64,000 nucleotides of DNA from Brevundimonas sp. 357 (GCF_003938605.1 NZ_RHWX01000005.1:1-64000), one strand, 5' to 3'; positions 9,253-18,248 are shown, numbered from the stretch's first letter. Notes: generated by a model from the letters alone, not told the origin. Made by a program: numbers and translations.

Positions 9253-10603
9253 GGAATTCGTTGTGCTGATTCTGGCTCTCGGCCTCGCGACGGGCGTCGC
9301 CGGGCTCAGGCTGTCGTTCGGGGCCCATGGCCGCATTCGCGCGGCGCAACGTCTGCATGATCGCCAGATGGACGGCGCGCGACGTCGGATCGTCCAACTT
9401 GAAGCGGCCCTTGTCGATGCGGACGCGATTCGAATGCGGGCGCAGGATAGCGCTTTGCAGGGACGTCGGCGCCATGCTGATCTGATGGCCGCCGTCAGCC
9501 GCCAGATGCGCTCCCCGCTGGAGGGGGTTCTCGGCTTTTCCGACCTTCTGCGCCTGAACGCGGCGGGGGAGCCGCTCAGTCACCGTCAGCGGCAGGCGGT
9601 CGAGCGGATCCGCGAAGCCGCCGCCCGGCTGCTGATCCTGGTCGAGGGCATGAACACACTGGCAGGCGCCGAGCGACCCGTCCCAGCCGTGCTTCAAGCC
9701 GTCGATCCCCTGCTGCTGGCGCACAAGGTCTGCCTGGCTTTCGAGATAGAGGCGACGGCGGCCGGAGTGTTACTGACCCTGCCCGAGCCGAAACCGGGTC
9801 TGACCGCCCTAGCGGACCCTGAACGGCTGACGCGCATCCTCTCCGCCCTGATCGCCAACGCCGTGCGCCACAACCGTCCAGGCGGAACGGTGACGATCGA
9901 GGGGCGCCGCGTCGGAGCCGAAATACAGGTGACGGTGCGCGATAGCGGCCCCGGTCTATCATCGGCGCAGCTTGAAACGCTGTTCGAGCCTTTCACCCTT
10001 CCGGCGATCGCAGCGGGGCGGGTTTCAGGTGCGGGCCTGGCCGCCGCCAGAGGGTTGGCCGAGGCTATGCAGGGGCGTGTCGAAGCCGAGAGCGTTGAAG
10101 GGCAGGGCGCGGCCTTCACCGTCAGCCTGGCTGCCGCACTCGCCGCGCCATCCGACGCCGCCGGCCGTTCCGAGGGGCTGTTGGCGGATCTGCCGCGCAT
10201 GCCGTCGGGCGTGCTTCTGTACATCGCCCGCGACGCGGCGGCGGTGGCTTTGATGCGACGCCTGACGCAGGACTTCGACGGGCTTCAGCTCCATGTCGCG
10301 GCGTCCGTGGACGAGGGCGCGGCGCTGGCGCGCGACCTGCGACCGGACGCTCTCATCCTTGATCTGGATCTGGCGGAGGACGGGGGCGCGGCCTTTCTGA
10401 AGACCGTGCGCACGGATCCGACGCGACGCCCGACGCCGGTCCTTGCCCTGACTTCGGACGCGCAGGCTTTGTGCGCCGACGGCGTCGCGGAGCTGCTTCG
10501 ACGGCCGGTTTCCTTGGCAGACCTGACCGCGACCCTGGCCAGGTTGCTGAATCAGTCCGCAACGGAGTTTTGCGACGCGAGGGTGGCGCGTACGACGTCA
10601 TAA
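9251..10603 (+). CDS. Degenerate hybrid histidine kinase (kinase-like plus receiver-like)
   Basis: 450 residues: an N-terminal membrane segment (about 2-20), a short coiled region, a HisKA-like domain, an HATPase_c domain and a receiver-like end. The H-box reads SRQMRSPLEGVLGFSDLL where the family has SHELRTPL, so the phospho-accepting His is Arg. The N-box (ALIANAVRHN) and G1 box (VRDSGPGLS) are intact; the G2 box is altered (GAGLAAARG). The receiver keeps an Asp in LILDLDL, but its acidic pair and the switch Lys (LLRRPV) are not standard. ATG 9251 has GGGAGG eight bases before it. It could be a regulatory pseudokinase. Confidence 0.82.
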   Translation: MEFVVLILALGLATGVAGLRLSFGAHGRIRAAQRLHDRQMDGARRRIVQLEAALVDADAIRMRAQDSALQGRRRHADLMAAVSRQMRSPLEGVLGFSDLLRLNAAGEPLSHRQRQAVERIREAAARLLILVEGMNTLAGAERPVPAVLQAVDPLLLAHKVCLAFEIEATAAGVLLTLPEPKPGLTALADPERLTRILSALIANAVRHNRPGGTVTIEGRRVGAEIQVTVRDSGPGLSSAQLETLFEPFTLPAIAAGRVSGAGLAAARGLAEAMQGRVEAESVEGQGAAFTVSLAAALAAPSDAAGRSEGLLADLPRMPSGVLLYIARDAAAVALMRRLTQDFDGLQLHVAASVDEGAALARDLRPDALILDLDLAEDGGAAFLKTVRTDPTRRPTPVLALTSDAQALCADGVAELLRRPVSLADLTATLARLLNQSATEFCDARVARTTS

Positions 10604-10687
10604 GTCGGTGCGCAGGGTTGACGCGGCGGGCCATGGCGGCTTCCTAGAGAAATGGGGCTTTCGATCCCTGTCGCGAGGGAAACCGAT

Positions 10688-11404
10688 ATGCAGCGCGCGC
10701 CGATCCGTTCTTTCCGGCCGACTCTATTGCGAAGCAGCCTGTCGGCGTTTGCGCTTTCAGCCTTGGTCGCCGCCTGCGCCACGACGCCCCCACCGCCGCC
10801 GCCGCCGCCGATCCCCGTCGCGCCCGAAGCTCCTGTGGGCGCGGTGCTGGACGATTGGCGCGGGGTCATCACGGCGGCCGATCGTGACCGTTATCAGCGC
10901 CGCGCCGCCGCTTGGTCTCTGGCTCTGGAGCAGGCCAAACGACAGCCTGGCTCGGGCGACCTGGCGGCGCTGGGCGAATTGATCGACCCGGAGGCGGCTC
11001 GTCCCTCGGTGATCCCGCCGGGCGGAAATTATCGCTGCCGCACCGTCAAGCTGGGCTCGCAGGGCGGCGAGGCGGGGCTGGGGTATGTCGTCTATGGCTG
11101 GTTCGCCTGTCGGATCGAGAACACCGCCCAAGGCCTCAAGCTGACCAAGCTCAGCGGCTCCCAGCGTCAGGCGGGCCTGCTCTTCCCGGAGAGCGATCGC
11201 GAGATGGTCTTCCTCGGCTCCATGGCTCTGGCCTCCGAACCGGGCGCGCGCGCCTATGGTCAGCGTCCGGAGCGTGACATGGTCTCGGTGCTGGAGCGCA
11301 TCGGTGAAAACCGTTGGCGCCTGGTCACGCCCTGGCCCGCCAATGAATCCAACCTCGACATACTGGAGTTGGTCCCGGCCCCGGCGACAGCCCGCCGTCG
11401 TTGA
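10688..11404 (+). CDS. DUF4893 family lipoprotein
   Basis: 238 residues from ATG 10688, which is preceded by GAGGGA. The signal peptide ends in a lipobox-like VAAC followed by a run of eight prolines. The mature domain (about 60-225) has DDWRGVITAADRDRYQRR, GNYRCRTVKLG and the YGWFACRIE segment of DUF4893. Function is unknown; the family is periplasmic or outer-membrane anchored in alphaproteobacteria. The longer frame to 10652 adds 12 residues before the signal and is less likely. Confidence 0.82.
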   Translation: MQRAPIRSFRPTLLRSSLSAFALSALVAACATTPPPPPPPPIPVAPEAPVGAVLDDWRGVITAADRDRYQRRAAAWSLALEQAKRQPGSGDLAALGELIDPEAARPSVIPPGGNYRCRTVKLGSQGGEAGLGYVVYGWFACRIENTAQGLKLTKLSGSQRQAGLLFPESDREMVFLGSMALASEPGARAYGQRPERDMVSVLERIGENRWRLVTPWPANESNLDILELVPAPATARRR

Positions 11405-11493
11405 GCGATGGGAACTTGATCGACGCGGCTTGACCGGAGACGACCGGAGCCGCCACCTTGCGGCTCCCTCTCTTTCAACATCAGGACAAGCCC

Positions 11494-11898
11494 ATGCGCG
11501 GCGTCGGCCTCACGCTCGGATCCATCATCGCTATCGCTGTTGTCCTGGCGGTCGTGCTGATCGGCTTTCCGACCTACAATGTCTATTCCAAGCAGATGGC
11601 GGGCAAGGCGGCCTATGAGGAGGCGGTGCAGAACCGTCGTATCCGCGTGCTGGAAGCCCAGGCCGCCTTGGATTCGGCCAAGCTGACCGCCGCCGCCGAG
11701 ATCGAGCGCGCCAAGGGCGCCAATGAGGCCAACCGCATCATGGCGGAAGCTCTCGGCGGTCCCGAAGCCTATCTGCGTTGGTCCTACATCAACATGCTGC
11801 AGGAAACCGCAGGCAAGGAAGGTCGCCAGACCATCTACATCCCGACCGAGGCGGGCATGCCGATTCTTGAGGCCGGTCAGCGGCCTGCGGCGCGGTGA
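11494..11898 (+). CDS. Small membrane protein resembling the end of an SPFH/prohibitin protein
   Basis: 134 residues: one N-terminal membrane helix (about 8-27), then a helical part rich in Ala and charged residues (EAQAALDSAKLTAAAEIERAKGANEAN), and a conserved-looking LGGPEAYLRWSYINMLQE. The helical part resembles the C-terminal coiled region of Band-7/SPFH 'membrane protease subunit' proteins, but the SPFH beta domain itself is absent. The start ATG 11494 is preferred over 11458 because the membrane helix then begins directly. No partner protease gene lies next to it. Confidence 0.72.
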   Translation: MRGVGLTLGSIIAIAVVLAVVLIGFPTYNVYSKQMAGKAAYEEAVQNRRIRVLEAQAALDSAKLTAAAEIERAKGANEANRIMAEALGGPEAYLRWSYINMLQETAGKEGRQTIYIPTEAGMPILEAGQRPAAR

Positions 11899-11929
11899 GG
11901 AGCGGTTCCGATGGCGAGGGGCTTGCTTT

Positions 11930-13123
11930 TCAGCCGGCCAACCGCTCCAGCACTGTGGCGATGACGCGCTCATAGGCGTCGGTCAGGGCGCGCAGTTCGG
12001 CCTCGGGCACGCGCTCGTCGACCTGGTGCATGGTCTGGCCGACCAGACCCAGCTCCAGCACCGGACACAGGGCGCGGATGAAGCGGGCGTCGGAGGTGCC
12101 GCCGGTGGTCGAGGCCTCGGGACGGCGGCCCAGCACGGCCTCCACCGCGTCCTGCACGGCGCCGACGAAGACGCCGGGTTCAGTCAGGAAGGCCTCGCCC
12201 GAGCACATGTGCTCCAGCTCGATCCGCAGACCGGTCTCGGCCTGAAGCGCGCCCGCCTCGCGGTTCAGCCAGTCGATCAGGCCGTCGCCGGTGTGGGTCG
12301 GGTTGAAGCGGATGTTCAGCCGCGCCTTAGCCTCGGCCGGGATGATGTTGGTCGCCGGATTGCCTACGTCGATGGTGGTGATCTCCAGGTTCGACGGCGG
12401 GAACTCGGGATAGCCCTCGTCGAGGACGTGGGCGTCGAGCTGGGCCAGCAGCCGGGCGATGACCGGGGCCGGATTGGCGGCGCGATCGGGATAGGCGACG
12501 TGGCCCTGCTTGCCGAAGACGGTGATCCAGGTGTTCAGCGAGCCGCGCCGCCCGACCTTGATCATGTCGCCCAGGTGGTGGGCCGAGGACGGCTCGCCGA
12601 CCACGCAGGCGTCGATGACCTCGCCCTCGGCGGCCAGGGTCTGGACCACCCGCTTGGTGCCGTGCAGGGCCGGGCCTTCCTCGTCGCCGGTGATCAGGAA
12701 GGACAGGGAGCCTTCGATTTCGCCTTGGGCGAGCACGCGCGAGACGGCGGCGACCCAGGCGGCGATGCCGCCCTTCATGTCCACGGCGCCGCGGCCGTAC
12801 AGGACGCCGTCGCGGGTTTCGCCCTCGAACGGTCCGGCGCTCCAGGCCTTCAGGTCGCCGATCGGCACCACGTCGGTATGGCCGGCGAAGCAGAGGTTGG
12901 GCGAGGCCGTCCCGCGCCGGGCGTAGAGGTTCTCGATCCGCGCGTCGTGGCCCACGCCGCTCGGCCCCTCGAACACCATGCGGCGGCAGGTGAAGCCCAG
13001 GCCGGTCAGGGCGCGCTCCAGCACGTCCATGGCCCCTTCGTCGGCGGGGGTGACGGACGGGATGCGGATCAGGTCGCGAGTCAGTTCGACAGGATCGATG
13101 ACGGAATGTGATGCGGCGTTCAT
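11930..13123 (-). CDS. dapE: Succinyl-diaminopimelate desuccinylase
   Basis: DapE removes succinate from N-succinyl-L,L-diaminopimelate in lysine and peptidoglycan-precursor synthesis, using two metal ions. The 397-residue M20 protein shows CFAGHTDVVPIGD (metal His and Asp), GRGAVDMKGG, the catalytic Glu pair in TGDEEGPALHGT, and GGTSDARFI near the end, all in family order. Length is slightly above the usual 375-385. It is convergent with the SPFH-like gene and divergent from an MFS gene 86 bases away. Confidence 0.95.
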   Translation of the reverse strand: MNAASHSVIDPVELTRDLIRIPSVTPADEGAMDVLERALTGLGFTCRRMVFEGPSGVGHDARIENLYARRGTASPNLCFAGHTDVVPIGDLKAWSAGPFEGETRDGVLYGRGAVDMKGGIAAWVAAVSRVLAQGEIEGSLSFLITGDEEGPALHGTKRVVQTLAAEGEVIDACVVGEPSSAHHLGDMIKVGRRGSLNTWITVFGKQGHVAYPDRAANPAPVIARLLAQLDAHVLDEGYPEFPPSNLEITTIDVGNPATNIIPAEAKARLNIRFNPTHTGDGLIDWLNREAGALQAETGLRIELEHMCSGEAFLTEPGVFVGAVQDAVEAVLGRRPEASTTGGTSDARFIRALCPVLELGLVGQTMHQVDERVPEAELRALTDAYERVIATVLERLAG

Positions 13124-13209
13124 GAGGCTATTGCTTTAGGCATATCCCGCATCCGCGAGAAGGCCCGACGGCCGCGACAGCGCCCCTTGTTTGAAGACGC
13201 ACCACGACC

Positions 13210-14541
13210 GTGACGACCGAAAGCATCGATTCCGCCCCGACCGTTCCGCCCCAGCCGCCGCTGCCGCCCGGACCGCCGCCCGGACCGCCGCCCGGTTCGC
13301 CGCCTGACGACGGTCCGTCCAGCCCGTGGGGCATTCACGATTTCCGCCTGCTGTGGCTGGGGCGGATGGTGGCGGTCCTGGGCATCCAGATCCAGTCCTC
13401 GGCCCTGCTGTGGCAGGTCTATGAGATCGCCCGGCGCGATCATCCGATCGAGCAGGCCAGCCTCTATCTGGGCCTGGTCGGGCTGTGCCAGTTCCTGCCG
13501 CTGCTGGCCTTCACCCTGCCCGCCGGGGCCATGGCCGACCGACGTGACCGCAAGCACACCGTCACCCTGTCGATCATCGTCGAGGGGATGTGCGCAGGCG
13601 CTTTTCTGCTGATGGCGCTGCACGGCTCGCCGCCGTTGTGGGGCCTGCTGGCGGTGGCCGCCGTCTTCGGCGCGGCGCGCGCCTTCCTGGCCCCGGCCAG
13701 CCAGGCCTTCCTGCCGATGGTGGTGGGGCGCAAGGCCCTGCCGCCCGCCATCGCCGCCCAGTCCATCGCCTTCCAGACCGGGGCCATCGCCGGTCCGGCC
13801 CTGGGCGGGGTCATCGTCGGCTTCAACGTGCCGTTGGCCTACGCATCGGCCGTGGCGCTGTTCCTGGTGGCGATCGCCTGCTTCGTGCTGATCCGCACCA
13901 AGGGCAAGCCGCAGGTCGACCCGTCCAAGCTGGGCCCGGTGCAGCAGGTCAAGGAAGGCCTGGCCTATGTGTGGAAGACCAAGATCGTCCTGGGCGCCAT
14001 CTCGCTGGATCTGGTCGTGGTGTTGCTGGCCGGGGTGGCCCTGCTGACGCCGATCTTCGCGCGCGACATCCTGCATGTGGGAGCGATCGGCTTCGGCCTG
14101 CTGCGGGCCTCGTTTGGGGTGGGGGCGCTGATCATGGCCCTGTATCTCAGCCGTTTTCCCATCGTGCGCCACGGCGGGCGCTGGATGTTCGGCGCGGTGG
14201 CGGTGTTCGGCGTCTGCACCCTGATCTTCGGCCTGTCCAAGAGCGTCTGGCTGTCGGGCGCGGTGCTGTTCCTGGGCGGAGCGGCGGACATGATCAGCGT
14301 CAACATCCGCCAGACCCTGATCCAACTGGCCACGCCCGATCACATGCGCGGGCGGGTGTCGTCGGTGTCCATGCTGTTCATCGGCGCCTCGAACGAGCTG
14401 GGCGAGGCCTATTCCGGCGTCATGGTGCGCCTTCTGGGGCCGATCGGCGCGGCGGTGTTTGGCGGCTTCGGCGCCCTGGCCGCGACGGGCGTCTGGGCCA
14501 AGACCTTCCCCAGCCTGAGGAAGGCGAACAGGCTGACCTGA
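13210..14541 (+). CDS. MFS transporter of the EntS/MFS_3 type
   Basis: 443 residues with twelve predicted membrane helices. The cytoplasmic loop between helices 2 and 3 has the MFS motif GAMADRRDRK; the protein is of the MFS_3 type related to the enterobactin exporter EntS. The N-terminus (residues 10-35) is an unusual proline-rich run of PPGPPPGPPPGSPP before the first helix. The start is GTG at 13210. The substrate is unknown and no siderophore genes lie nearby. A dispersed hairpin repeat begins directly after the stop codon. Confidence 0.88.
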   Translation: MTTESIDSAPTVPPQPPLPPGPPPGPPPGSPPDDGPSSPWGIHDFRLLWLGRMVAVLGIQIQSSALLWQVYEIARRDHPIEQASLYLGLVGLCQFLPLLAFTLPAGAMADRRDRKHTVTLSIIVEGMCAGAFLLMALHGSPPLWGLLAVAAVFGAARAFLAPASQAFLPMVVGRKALPPAIAAQSIAFQTGAIAGPALGGVIVGFNVPLAYASAVALFLVAIACFVLIRTKGKPQVDPSKLGPVQQVKEGLAYVWKTKIVLGAISLDLVVVLLAGVALLTPIFARDILHVGAIGFGLLRASFGVGALIMALYLSRFPIVRHGGRWMFGAVAVFGVCTLIFGLSKSVWLSGAVLFLGGAADMISVNIRQTLIQLATPDHMRGRVSSVSMLFIGASNELGEAYSGVMVRLLGPIGAAVFGGFGALAATGVWAKTFPSLRKANRLT

Positions 14542-14571
14542 TGCGCTCAAGCCGCCGCAGGCGTTAGCGCA
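14542..14571 (+). repeat. Dispersed structured repeat, copy 1
   Basis: Outer stem TGCGCT/AGCGCA, an unpaired CAAGC segment on the left, a small inner hairpin CGC-CGCA-GCG, then TT before the closing outer strand. It begins one base after the MFS stop codon. Same architecture as the copies at 18249, 18442, 23515, 29357, 32889, 32942 and 45694. Confidence 0.55.
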
Positions 14572-14582
14572 CGACCCTGATG

Positions 14583-14616
14583 AAAGAAAAGCGCCGCGAT
14601 CGGCTGACTGCGGCGC
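14583..14616 (-). terminator. Rho-independent terminator-like hairpin for dcd
   Basis: GCGCCGC at 14591 pairs with GCGGCGC at 14610, and the minus-strand transcript then runs into TTTTCTTTC. It lies about 60 bases beyond the dcd stop codon, with another repeat in between. Confidence 0.55.
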
Positions 14617-14618
14617 TC

Positions 14619-14673
14619 ACACCCCTCATCCGAGCGCCTTCGGCGCCCACCTTCTCCCTCAAGGGGAGAAGGA
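14619..14673. repeat. Intergenic palindromic repeat
   Basis: Contains GAGCGCCTTCGGCGCCC followed by the inverted pair CTTCTCCC / GGGGAGAAG. This kind of palindrome is scattered between genes in many alphaproteobacteria. It lies between MFS and dcd. Confidence 0.6.
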
Positions 14674-14677
14674 AAAC

Positions 14678-15712
14678 CTAGCCCCAGGGGCGGAAGTGTT
14701 TCGACAGCTTGAGCCCCTGGCTCTGGTAGTGGCTGCCGCCCTCGCCGTAGAGACGCGACGGGCGTTCCGTCAGCGGCTCATAGACCAGTCGGGCGACGAT
14801 CTGGCCGTGCTCCAGCAGGAAGGGAGTGTCGTGGGTGCGGACCTCCAACACGCCCTTGGAGCCCGCGCCGTGCGCCTCGTCCGTGCCGAAGCCGGGGTCG
14901 AAGAAGCCGGCGTAGTGGACGCGGAACTCGCCGACCGAGGGGTCGATCGGAGTCATCTCGGCGGCCTGATCGACCGGAATCTCCACATCGTCCGACGAGG
15001 CCAGGATGTAGAACTCGCCCGGATCCAGCAGCAGTTCGCCCCGACGCAGGGTCAGCGGCTCCCAGAAGTCGCGCGGGTCGTGGCCGTCGATGTGGTCCAT
15101 GTTGACCACGCCCGCGTGGCGGCGGCCGCGATAGCCGACCACGCCGTTGTCGCCTGCGCGCAGATCGACGCCGACGCTGCGGGTCTCCAGCTTGGGCGGC
15201 TCGCCCGCCTTGAGGCGCAGCTGGTTCAGCCGGGTGCCCGGCTTGACCAGGATGGAGAAGGTCTGGGGCGCGATCTCGAGATAGAGGGGGCCGTCATAGC
15301 CCTCGTCCACGTCGTCGAAGCTGCCGCCCTGATCGGTCAGCAGGCGCACGAAGACGTCCACGCGGCCGGTTGAGCTCTTCGGATTGGCGCGGGCGTTCAG
15401 CCCCTTGGGCAGGTGAAGGCGCTCCTGCAGGCGGGCGATGTAGACGCAGCCCTTCTCCATGACATAGCCGCCCGACAGGTCGATGGCGTGCATGGCGACG
15501 TCGGCGATGCGCGCCTCGACCTTGCGCTGACCGGGCAGGAAGGAGGCGCGCACGCGCCAGGCCTGGTCCGATAGGCGCAGGTCCAGGCTGGCGGGTTGGA
15601 CCTGATCGACGTCGAACGGGGTGTCGGAGGCGATGGCGCCGATCGCGATCAGGGTCTCAATGCCCTGGAAGGGAAGGATGCCGGAGCGGGCGGGAATCTG
15701 AAAGCTGGTCAT
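14678..15712 (-). CDS. dcd: 2'-deoxycytidine 5'-triphosphate deaminase
   Basis: Makes dUTP from dCTP in pyrimidine deoxynucleotide supply. At 344 residues it is the long alphaproteobacterial form, with two dUTPase-like halves instead of one. Visible signs are DVDQVQPASLDLRLSDQAWR near the start, GLNARANPKSSTGRVDVFVRL in the middle, and LLDPGEFYILASSDDVEIP with HYAGFFDPGFG in the second half. It is divergent from apaG, 93 bases apart. Confidence 0.92.
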   Translation of the reverse strand: MTSFQIPARSGILPFQGIETLIAIGAIASDTPFDVDQVQPASLDLRLSDQAWRVRASFLPGQRKVEARIADVAMHAIDLSGGYVMEKGCVYIARLQERLHLPKGLNARANPKSSTGRVDVFVRLLTDQGGSFDDVDEGYDGPLYLEIAPQTFSILVKPGTRLNQLRLKAGEPPKLETRSVGVDLRAGDNGVVGYRGRRHAGVVNMDHIDGHDPRDFWEPLTLRRGELLLDPGEFYILASSDDVEIPVDQAAEMTPIDPSVGEFRVHYAGFFDPGFGTDEAHGAGSKGVLEVRTHDTPFLLEHGQIVARLVYEPLTERPSRLYGEGGSHYQSQGLKLSKHFRPWG

Positions 15713-15805
15713 GCCGTCCTGTTCTCACACGGATTTTCTCGTCTGTGTAGCTTGTCGGCGACGACAGACGCTTGAACCCCGCGTACGGCGGGCTGCATAT
15801 AGCGC

Positions 15806-16213
15806 ATGCACTCCGCTCCTGCCTACTCCGCCGAGACCGAAGGCGTCGTCGTTCGCGTCCGCCCCTCCTATCTGGCGGGCCAGTCGGACCCGGCCGAGGG
15901 GCGCTGGGTCTGGGCCTATCAGGTCGAGATCGTCAATCTGAGCGGCGGCCCGGTGCAACTGGTGGCCCGGCGCTGGACCATCACCGACGCCATGGGCCGG
16001 GTCGAAGAGGTGCGCGGTCCCGGCGTGGTCGGCGAACAGCCGGTGATCGAGGCGGGCGACAGCTACGCCTACGCCTCGGGCTGCCCGCTGACGACGCCGT
16101 CCGGCTCGATGGTCGGCGCCTATTTCATGCAGGACGCCGAAGGCCGCATGTTCGAAGCCGCCATCCCGGCCTTCAGCCTGGACGTGCCGGACGCCCGCCG
16201 GGTGCTGAACTAG
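15806..16213 (+). CDS. apaG: ApaG domain protein
   Basis: 135 residues forming a single ApaG (DUF525) fibronectin-type-III-like domain, with [50 protein letters not shown] and [16 protein letters not shown]. The family is linked to Co/Mg resistance in Salmonella but its biochemical role is unsettled. It ends tail to tail with the MFS gene, the two stop codons overlapping in CTAG. Confidence 0.95.
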   Translation: MHSAPAYSAETEGVVVRVRPSYLAGQSDPAEGRWVWAYQVEIVNLSGGPVQLVARRWTITDAMGRVEEVRGPGVVGEQPVIEAGDSYAYASGCPLTTPSGSMVGAYFMQDAEGRMFEAAIPAFSLDVPDARRVLN

Positions 16214-17637
16214 CCGCGCGGCGCCGCCGTCAACCGCAACAGCTGGGGCGTCAGCAACAGCACCAGGATCGGCGCCGCCGCGAACAGGGAGGACAACCAG
16301 AAGGCGGCCGAGGCTGCGCCCTCTACCCCGCCGGGCGTCGCGATCCCAGCGACGTTGGCGATCATGCCTGCGCCCGCCGCGCCCATGGCGATGGCGAACA
16401 GCTGGACCGTGGTCATGGCGCCGCTGGTCAGGTCGCGCTCGTCATCAGGGGCGTTCTGGAACACGCGGGTCACCAGCGCAGGCCAGACCAGGCCGATGCC
16501 GAAACCGACCAGAAACAGGCCCAGACACACGCCCGCCAGCACGCCTGCGCCTCCAGCCGTTTCAATCGGCAGGAAGACCGACATCAGGATCAGCCCGCCC
16601 AGCATCAACAGAGGACCGGCGAACAGCAGGCGCGTGCCCGATCCGCCCTGCCAACGACTGCTGACCAGGGTGGCGAAGGTCCAGCCGAAGGCCATCAGGG
16701 CGGCCAGATACCCCGCCCACAGCGGAGACTGGGCGTGCAGGGTCTGAAGCAGATAGGGCACGAAGATCTCGGCCTGCATTCCCGCCATCAACAGGGCGAT
16801 GGTCAGATAGAGCGCGCCCAGCGGCGTCTTCAGGCTGAACGAGCGGCGCGGCAGAAGGCGCGCCTGCGAACGTCCGTCGGCGACGGCGATCAGGACGACC
16901 AGGGCGACCGCCGCGCCCAATCCGGCCAGATTCCACGCCAGCAGCGGCGACAGGCTTCCAGCCGAGACACTGAGGACGGCGCCGGACAGCAGGACCAACT
17001 GGAGCAGGGGCAGGCGGCCGCCGCTGTCTCGCGCTCCATCGCGGCCCGGAAGGGTGGTCAGGGCCAGCAGGATGAAAAGCGCCGCCACCGGGACCAGCGA
17101 GCCGAAGGCCAGCCGCCAGGCGCCCATCTCGGCGAACAGACCGCCGACCGCCGGGCCGATCAGGGTGGCGACGCCGAACATGGCCGAAATGACGCCGATG
17201 ACCCGGCCCCACAGAGCATCGGGGAAGACGATGCGGGTCACGGCATAGGCCAGGGCGTACAGCAGGCCGCCGCCGAACCCCTGAATGAAGCGGCCGCCCA
17301 GCATCACGGGCATGGAGGGCGCCAGCGCGCAGATCAGCGAGCCGCTCGCGAAGATCAGAGCCGCCGCCGCATAAGCCGCGCGGGGGCCTGTCGCGCGTAG
17401 AAAGGGGGCGGTCAGGGCGGCCGCCAGAATGGAGGCCAGGACGAACAGGGTCGTGGTCCAGGCGTAGAAGTCCAGCCCGCCGATATCCTGCACCGCCGAG
17501 GGCATGACGGTGGTGGCGATGTAGATGTTGACGGAATGCAGGACGACGCCGCCCGCGAGGACCAGAGCGTAGGCGCCGTTGCGCCCGCTCAGAAGCGTAC
17601 TCCAGCCCGGCGGGGCGTCGTTGGGTATGTCGGTCAT
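16210..17637 (-). CDS. MFS drug-efflux-type transporter under SoxR control
   Basis: 475 residues and about fourteen hydrophobic segments, of the DHA2/EmrB-like type ([29 protein letters not shown] and [18 protein letters not shown]). ATG 17637 is preferred over the frame's TTG at 17649. The soxR gene lies directly upstream on the same strand. The gap between them holds a near-perfect SoxR box inside a promoter (see 17681-17711), so the pump is very probably induced by redox-cycling or nitrosative compounds. The substrate is not known. Confidence 0.9.
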   Translation of the reverse strand: MTDIPNDAPPGWSTLLSGRNGAYALVLAGGVVLHSVNIYIATTVMPSAVQDIGGLDFYAWTTTLFVLASILAAALTAPFLRATGPRAAYAAAALIFASGSLICALAPSMPVMLGGRFIQGFGGGLLYALAYAVTRIVFPDALWGRVIGVISAMFGVATLIGPAVGGLFAEMGAWRLAFGSLVPVAALFILLALTTLPGRDGARDSGGRLPLLQLVLLSGAVLSVSAGSLSPLLAWNLAGLGAAVALVVLIAVADGRSQARLLPRRSFSLKTPLGALYLTIALLMAGMQAEIFVPYLLQTLHAQSPLWAGYLAALMAFGWTFATLVSSRWQGGSGTRLLFAGPLLMLGGLILMSVFLPIETAGGAGVLAGVCLGLFLVGFGIGLVWPALVTRVFQNAPDDERDLTSGAMTTVQLFAIAMGAAGAGMIANVAGIATPGGVEGAASAAFWLSSLFAAAPILVLLLTPQLLRLTAAPRG

Positions 17638-17680
17638 TTCGGCTCTCAAGGAGGCGGCGGGGCTGCCGCAAGCCGATGAG

Positions 17681-17711
17681 CTTCTAGAACCTCAAGTAGA
17701 CTTGAGGTCAA
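17681..17711 (-). promoter_or_regulatory. SoxR-dependent promoter and SoxR box
   Basis: On the minus strand: -35 TTGACC (17706-17711), exactly 19 bases, then -10 TAGAAG (17681-17686). The 18-base dyad CCTCAAGTCTACTTGAGG (17690-17707) lies within, matching the soxS-type operator except in the centre. The overlong 19-base spacer is the hallmark of MerR-family activated promoters. It directs transcription into the MFS gene. Confidence 0.85.
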
Positions 17712-17722
17712 GCGCGCTTCGG

Positions 17723-18172
17723 TCAGACCGGCGGGATCAGATGTCGCGGCCCCGGCCCCTCCAGACTCAGCACGTCGTCGGGGTTGCGAAGCGGGCATTC
17801 GTCCAGCGACAGGCAGCCGCAGCCGATGCAGCTGGTGATCTGATCCCTCAGCTGGGTCAGGGCGGTGATCCGCTCCTGCAGCATGGCGCGCCAGGCCTCG
17901 GAGAAGCGGCGCCAGTCGGCGGCGTTGGGGGTGTGGTCGTGCGGCAGGTCGGTCAGGGCCTCGCGCACCGTCGCCAGAGGGATGCCCGCGCGCTGGGCGA
18001 TGCGGATGATGGCGATGCGGCGCAGGACGGCGCGCGGATAGCGACGCTGGTTGCCCTCGGTGCGCCAGCCTTCGATCAAGCCCTCGGCGTCATAAAAATG
18101 GATAGTGGAGACGGCTACGCCGCTGCGCCGCGCCACTTCACCGACCGACAGAGCCGACTTCAGCGCGGACAT
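17723..18172 (-). CDS. soxR: Redox-sensing MerR-family activator SoxR
   Basis: 149 residues. The N-terminal MerR helix-turn-helix reads LSVGEVARRSGVAVSTIHFYDAEGLI, followed by the dimerisation helix. The C-terminal [2Fe-2S] site is CIGCGCLSLDEC (C-x2-C-x-C-x5-C), specific to SoxR. ATG 18172 replaces the frame's TTG at 18178. The protein senses redox-active compounds through oxidation of its cluster and activates promoters with 19-base spacers. Its target here is the adjacent MFS gene, not soxS, as is usual outside enterobacteria. Confidence 0.95.
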   Translation of the reverse strand: MSALKSALSVGEVARRSGVAVSTIHFYDAEGLIEGWRTEGNQRRYPRAVLRRIAIIRIAQRAGIPLATVREALTDLPHDHTPNAADWRRFSEAWRAMLQERITALTQLRDQITSCIGCGCLSLDECPLRNPDDVLSLEGPGPRHLIPPV

Positions 18173-18179
18173 GAGCAAA

Positions 18180-18197
18180 CCTCGAGCATGGCTGAGG
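18180..18197 (-). promoter_or_regulatory. Degenerate SoxR-box-like dyad before soxR
   Basis: CCTCAGCCATGCTCGAGG on the minus strand ends eight bases before the soxR ATG. It keeps the outer CCTCA and GAGG of the operator, with weak central symmetry. It might allow autoregulation. Confidence 0.3.
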
Positions 18198-18248
18198 TAT
18201 GGTGAAGCTGACGGCGTGATGCAAGCTGTCGGCTGTGCGGCCTACTCC

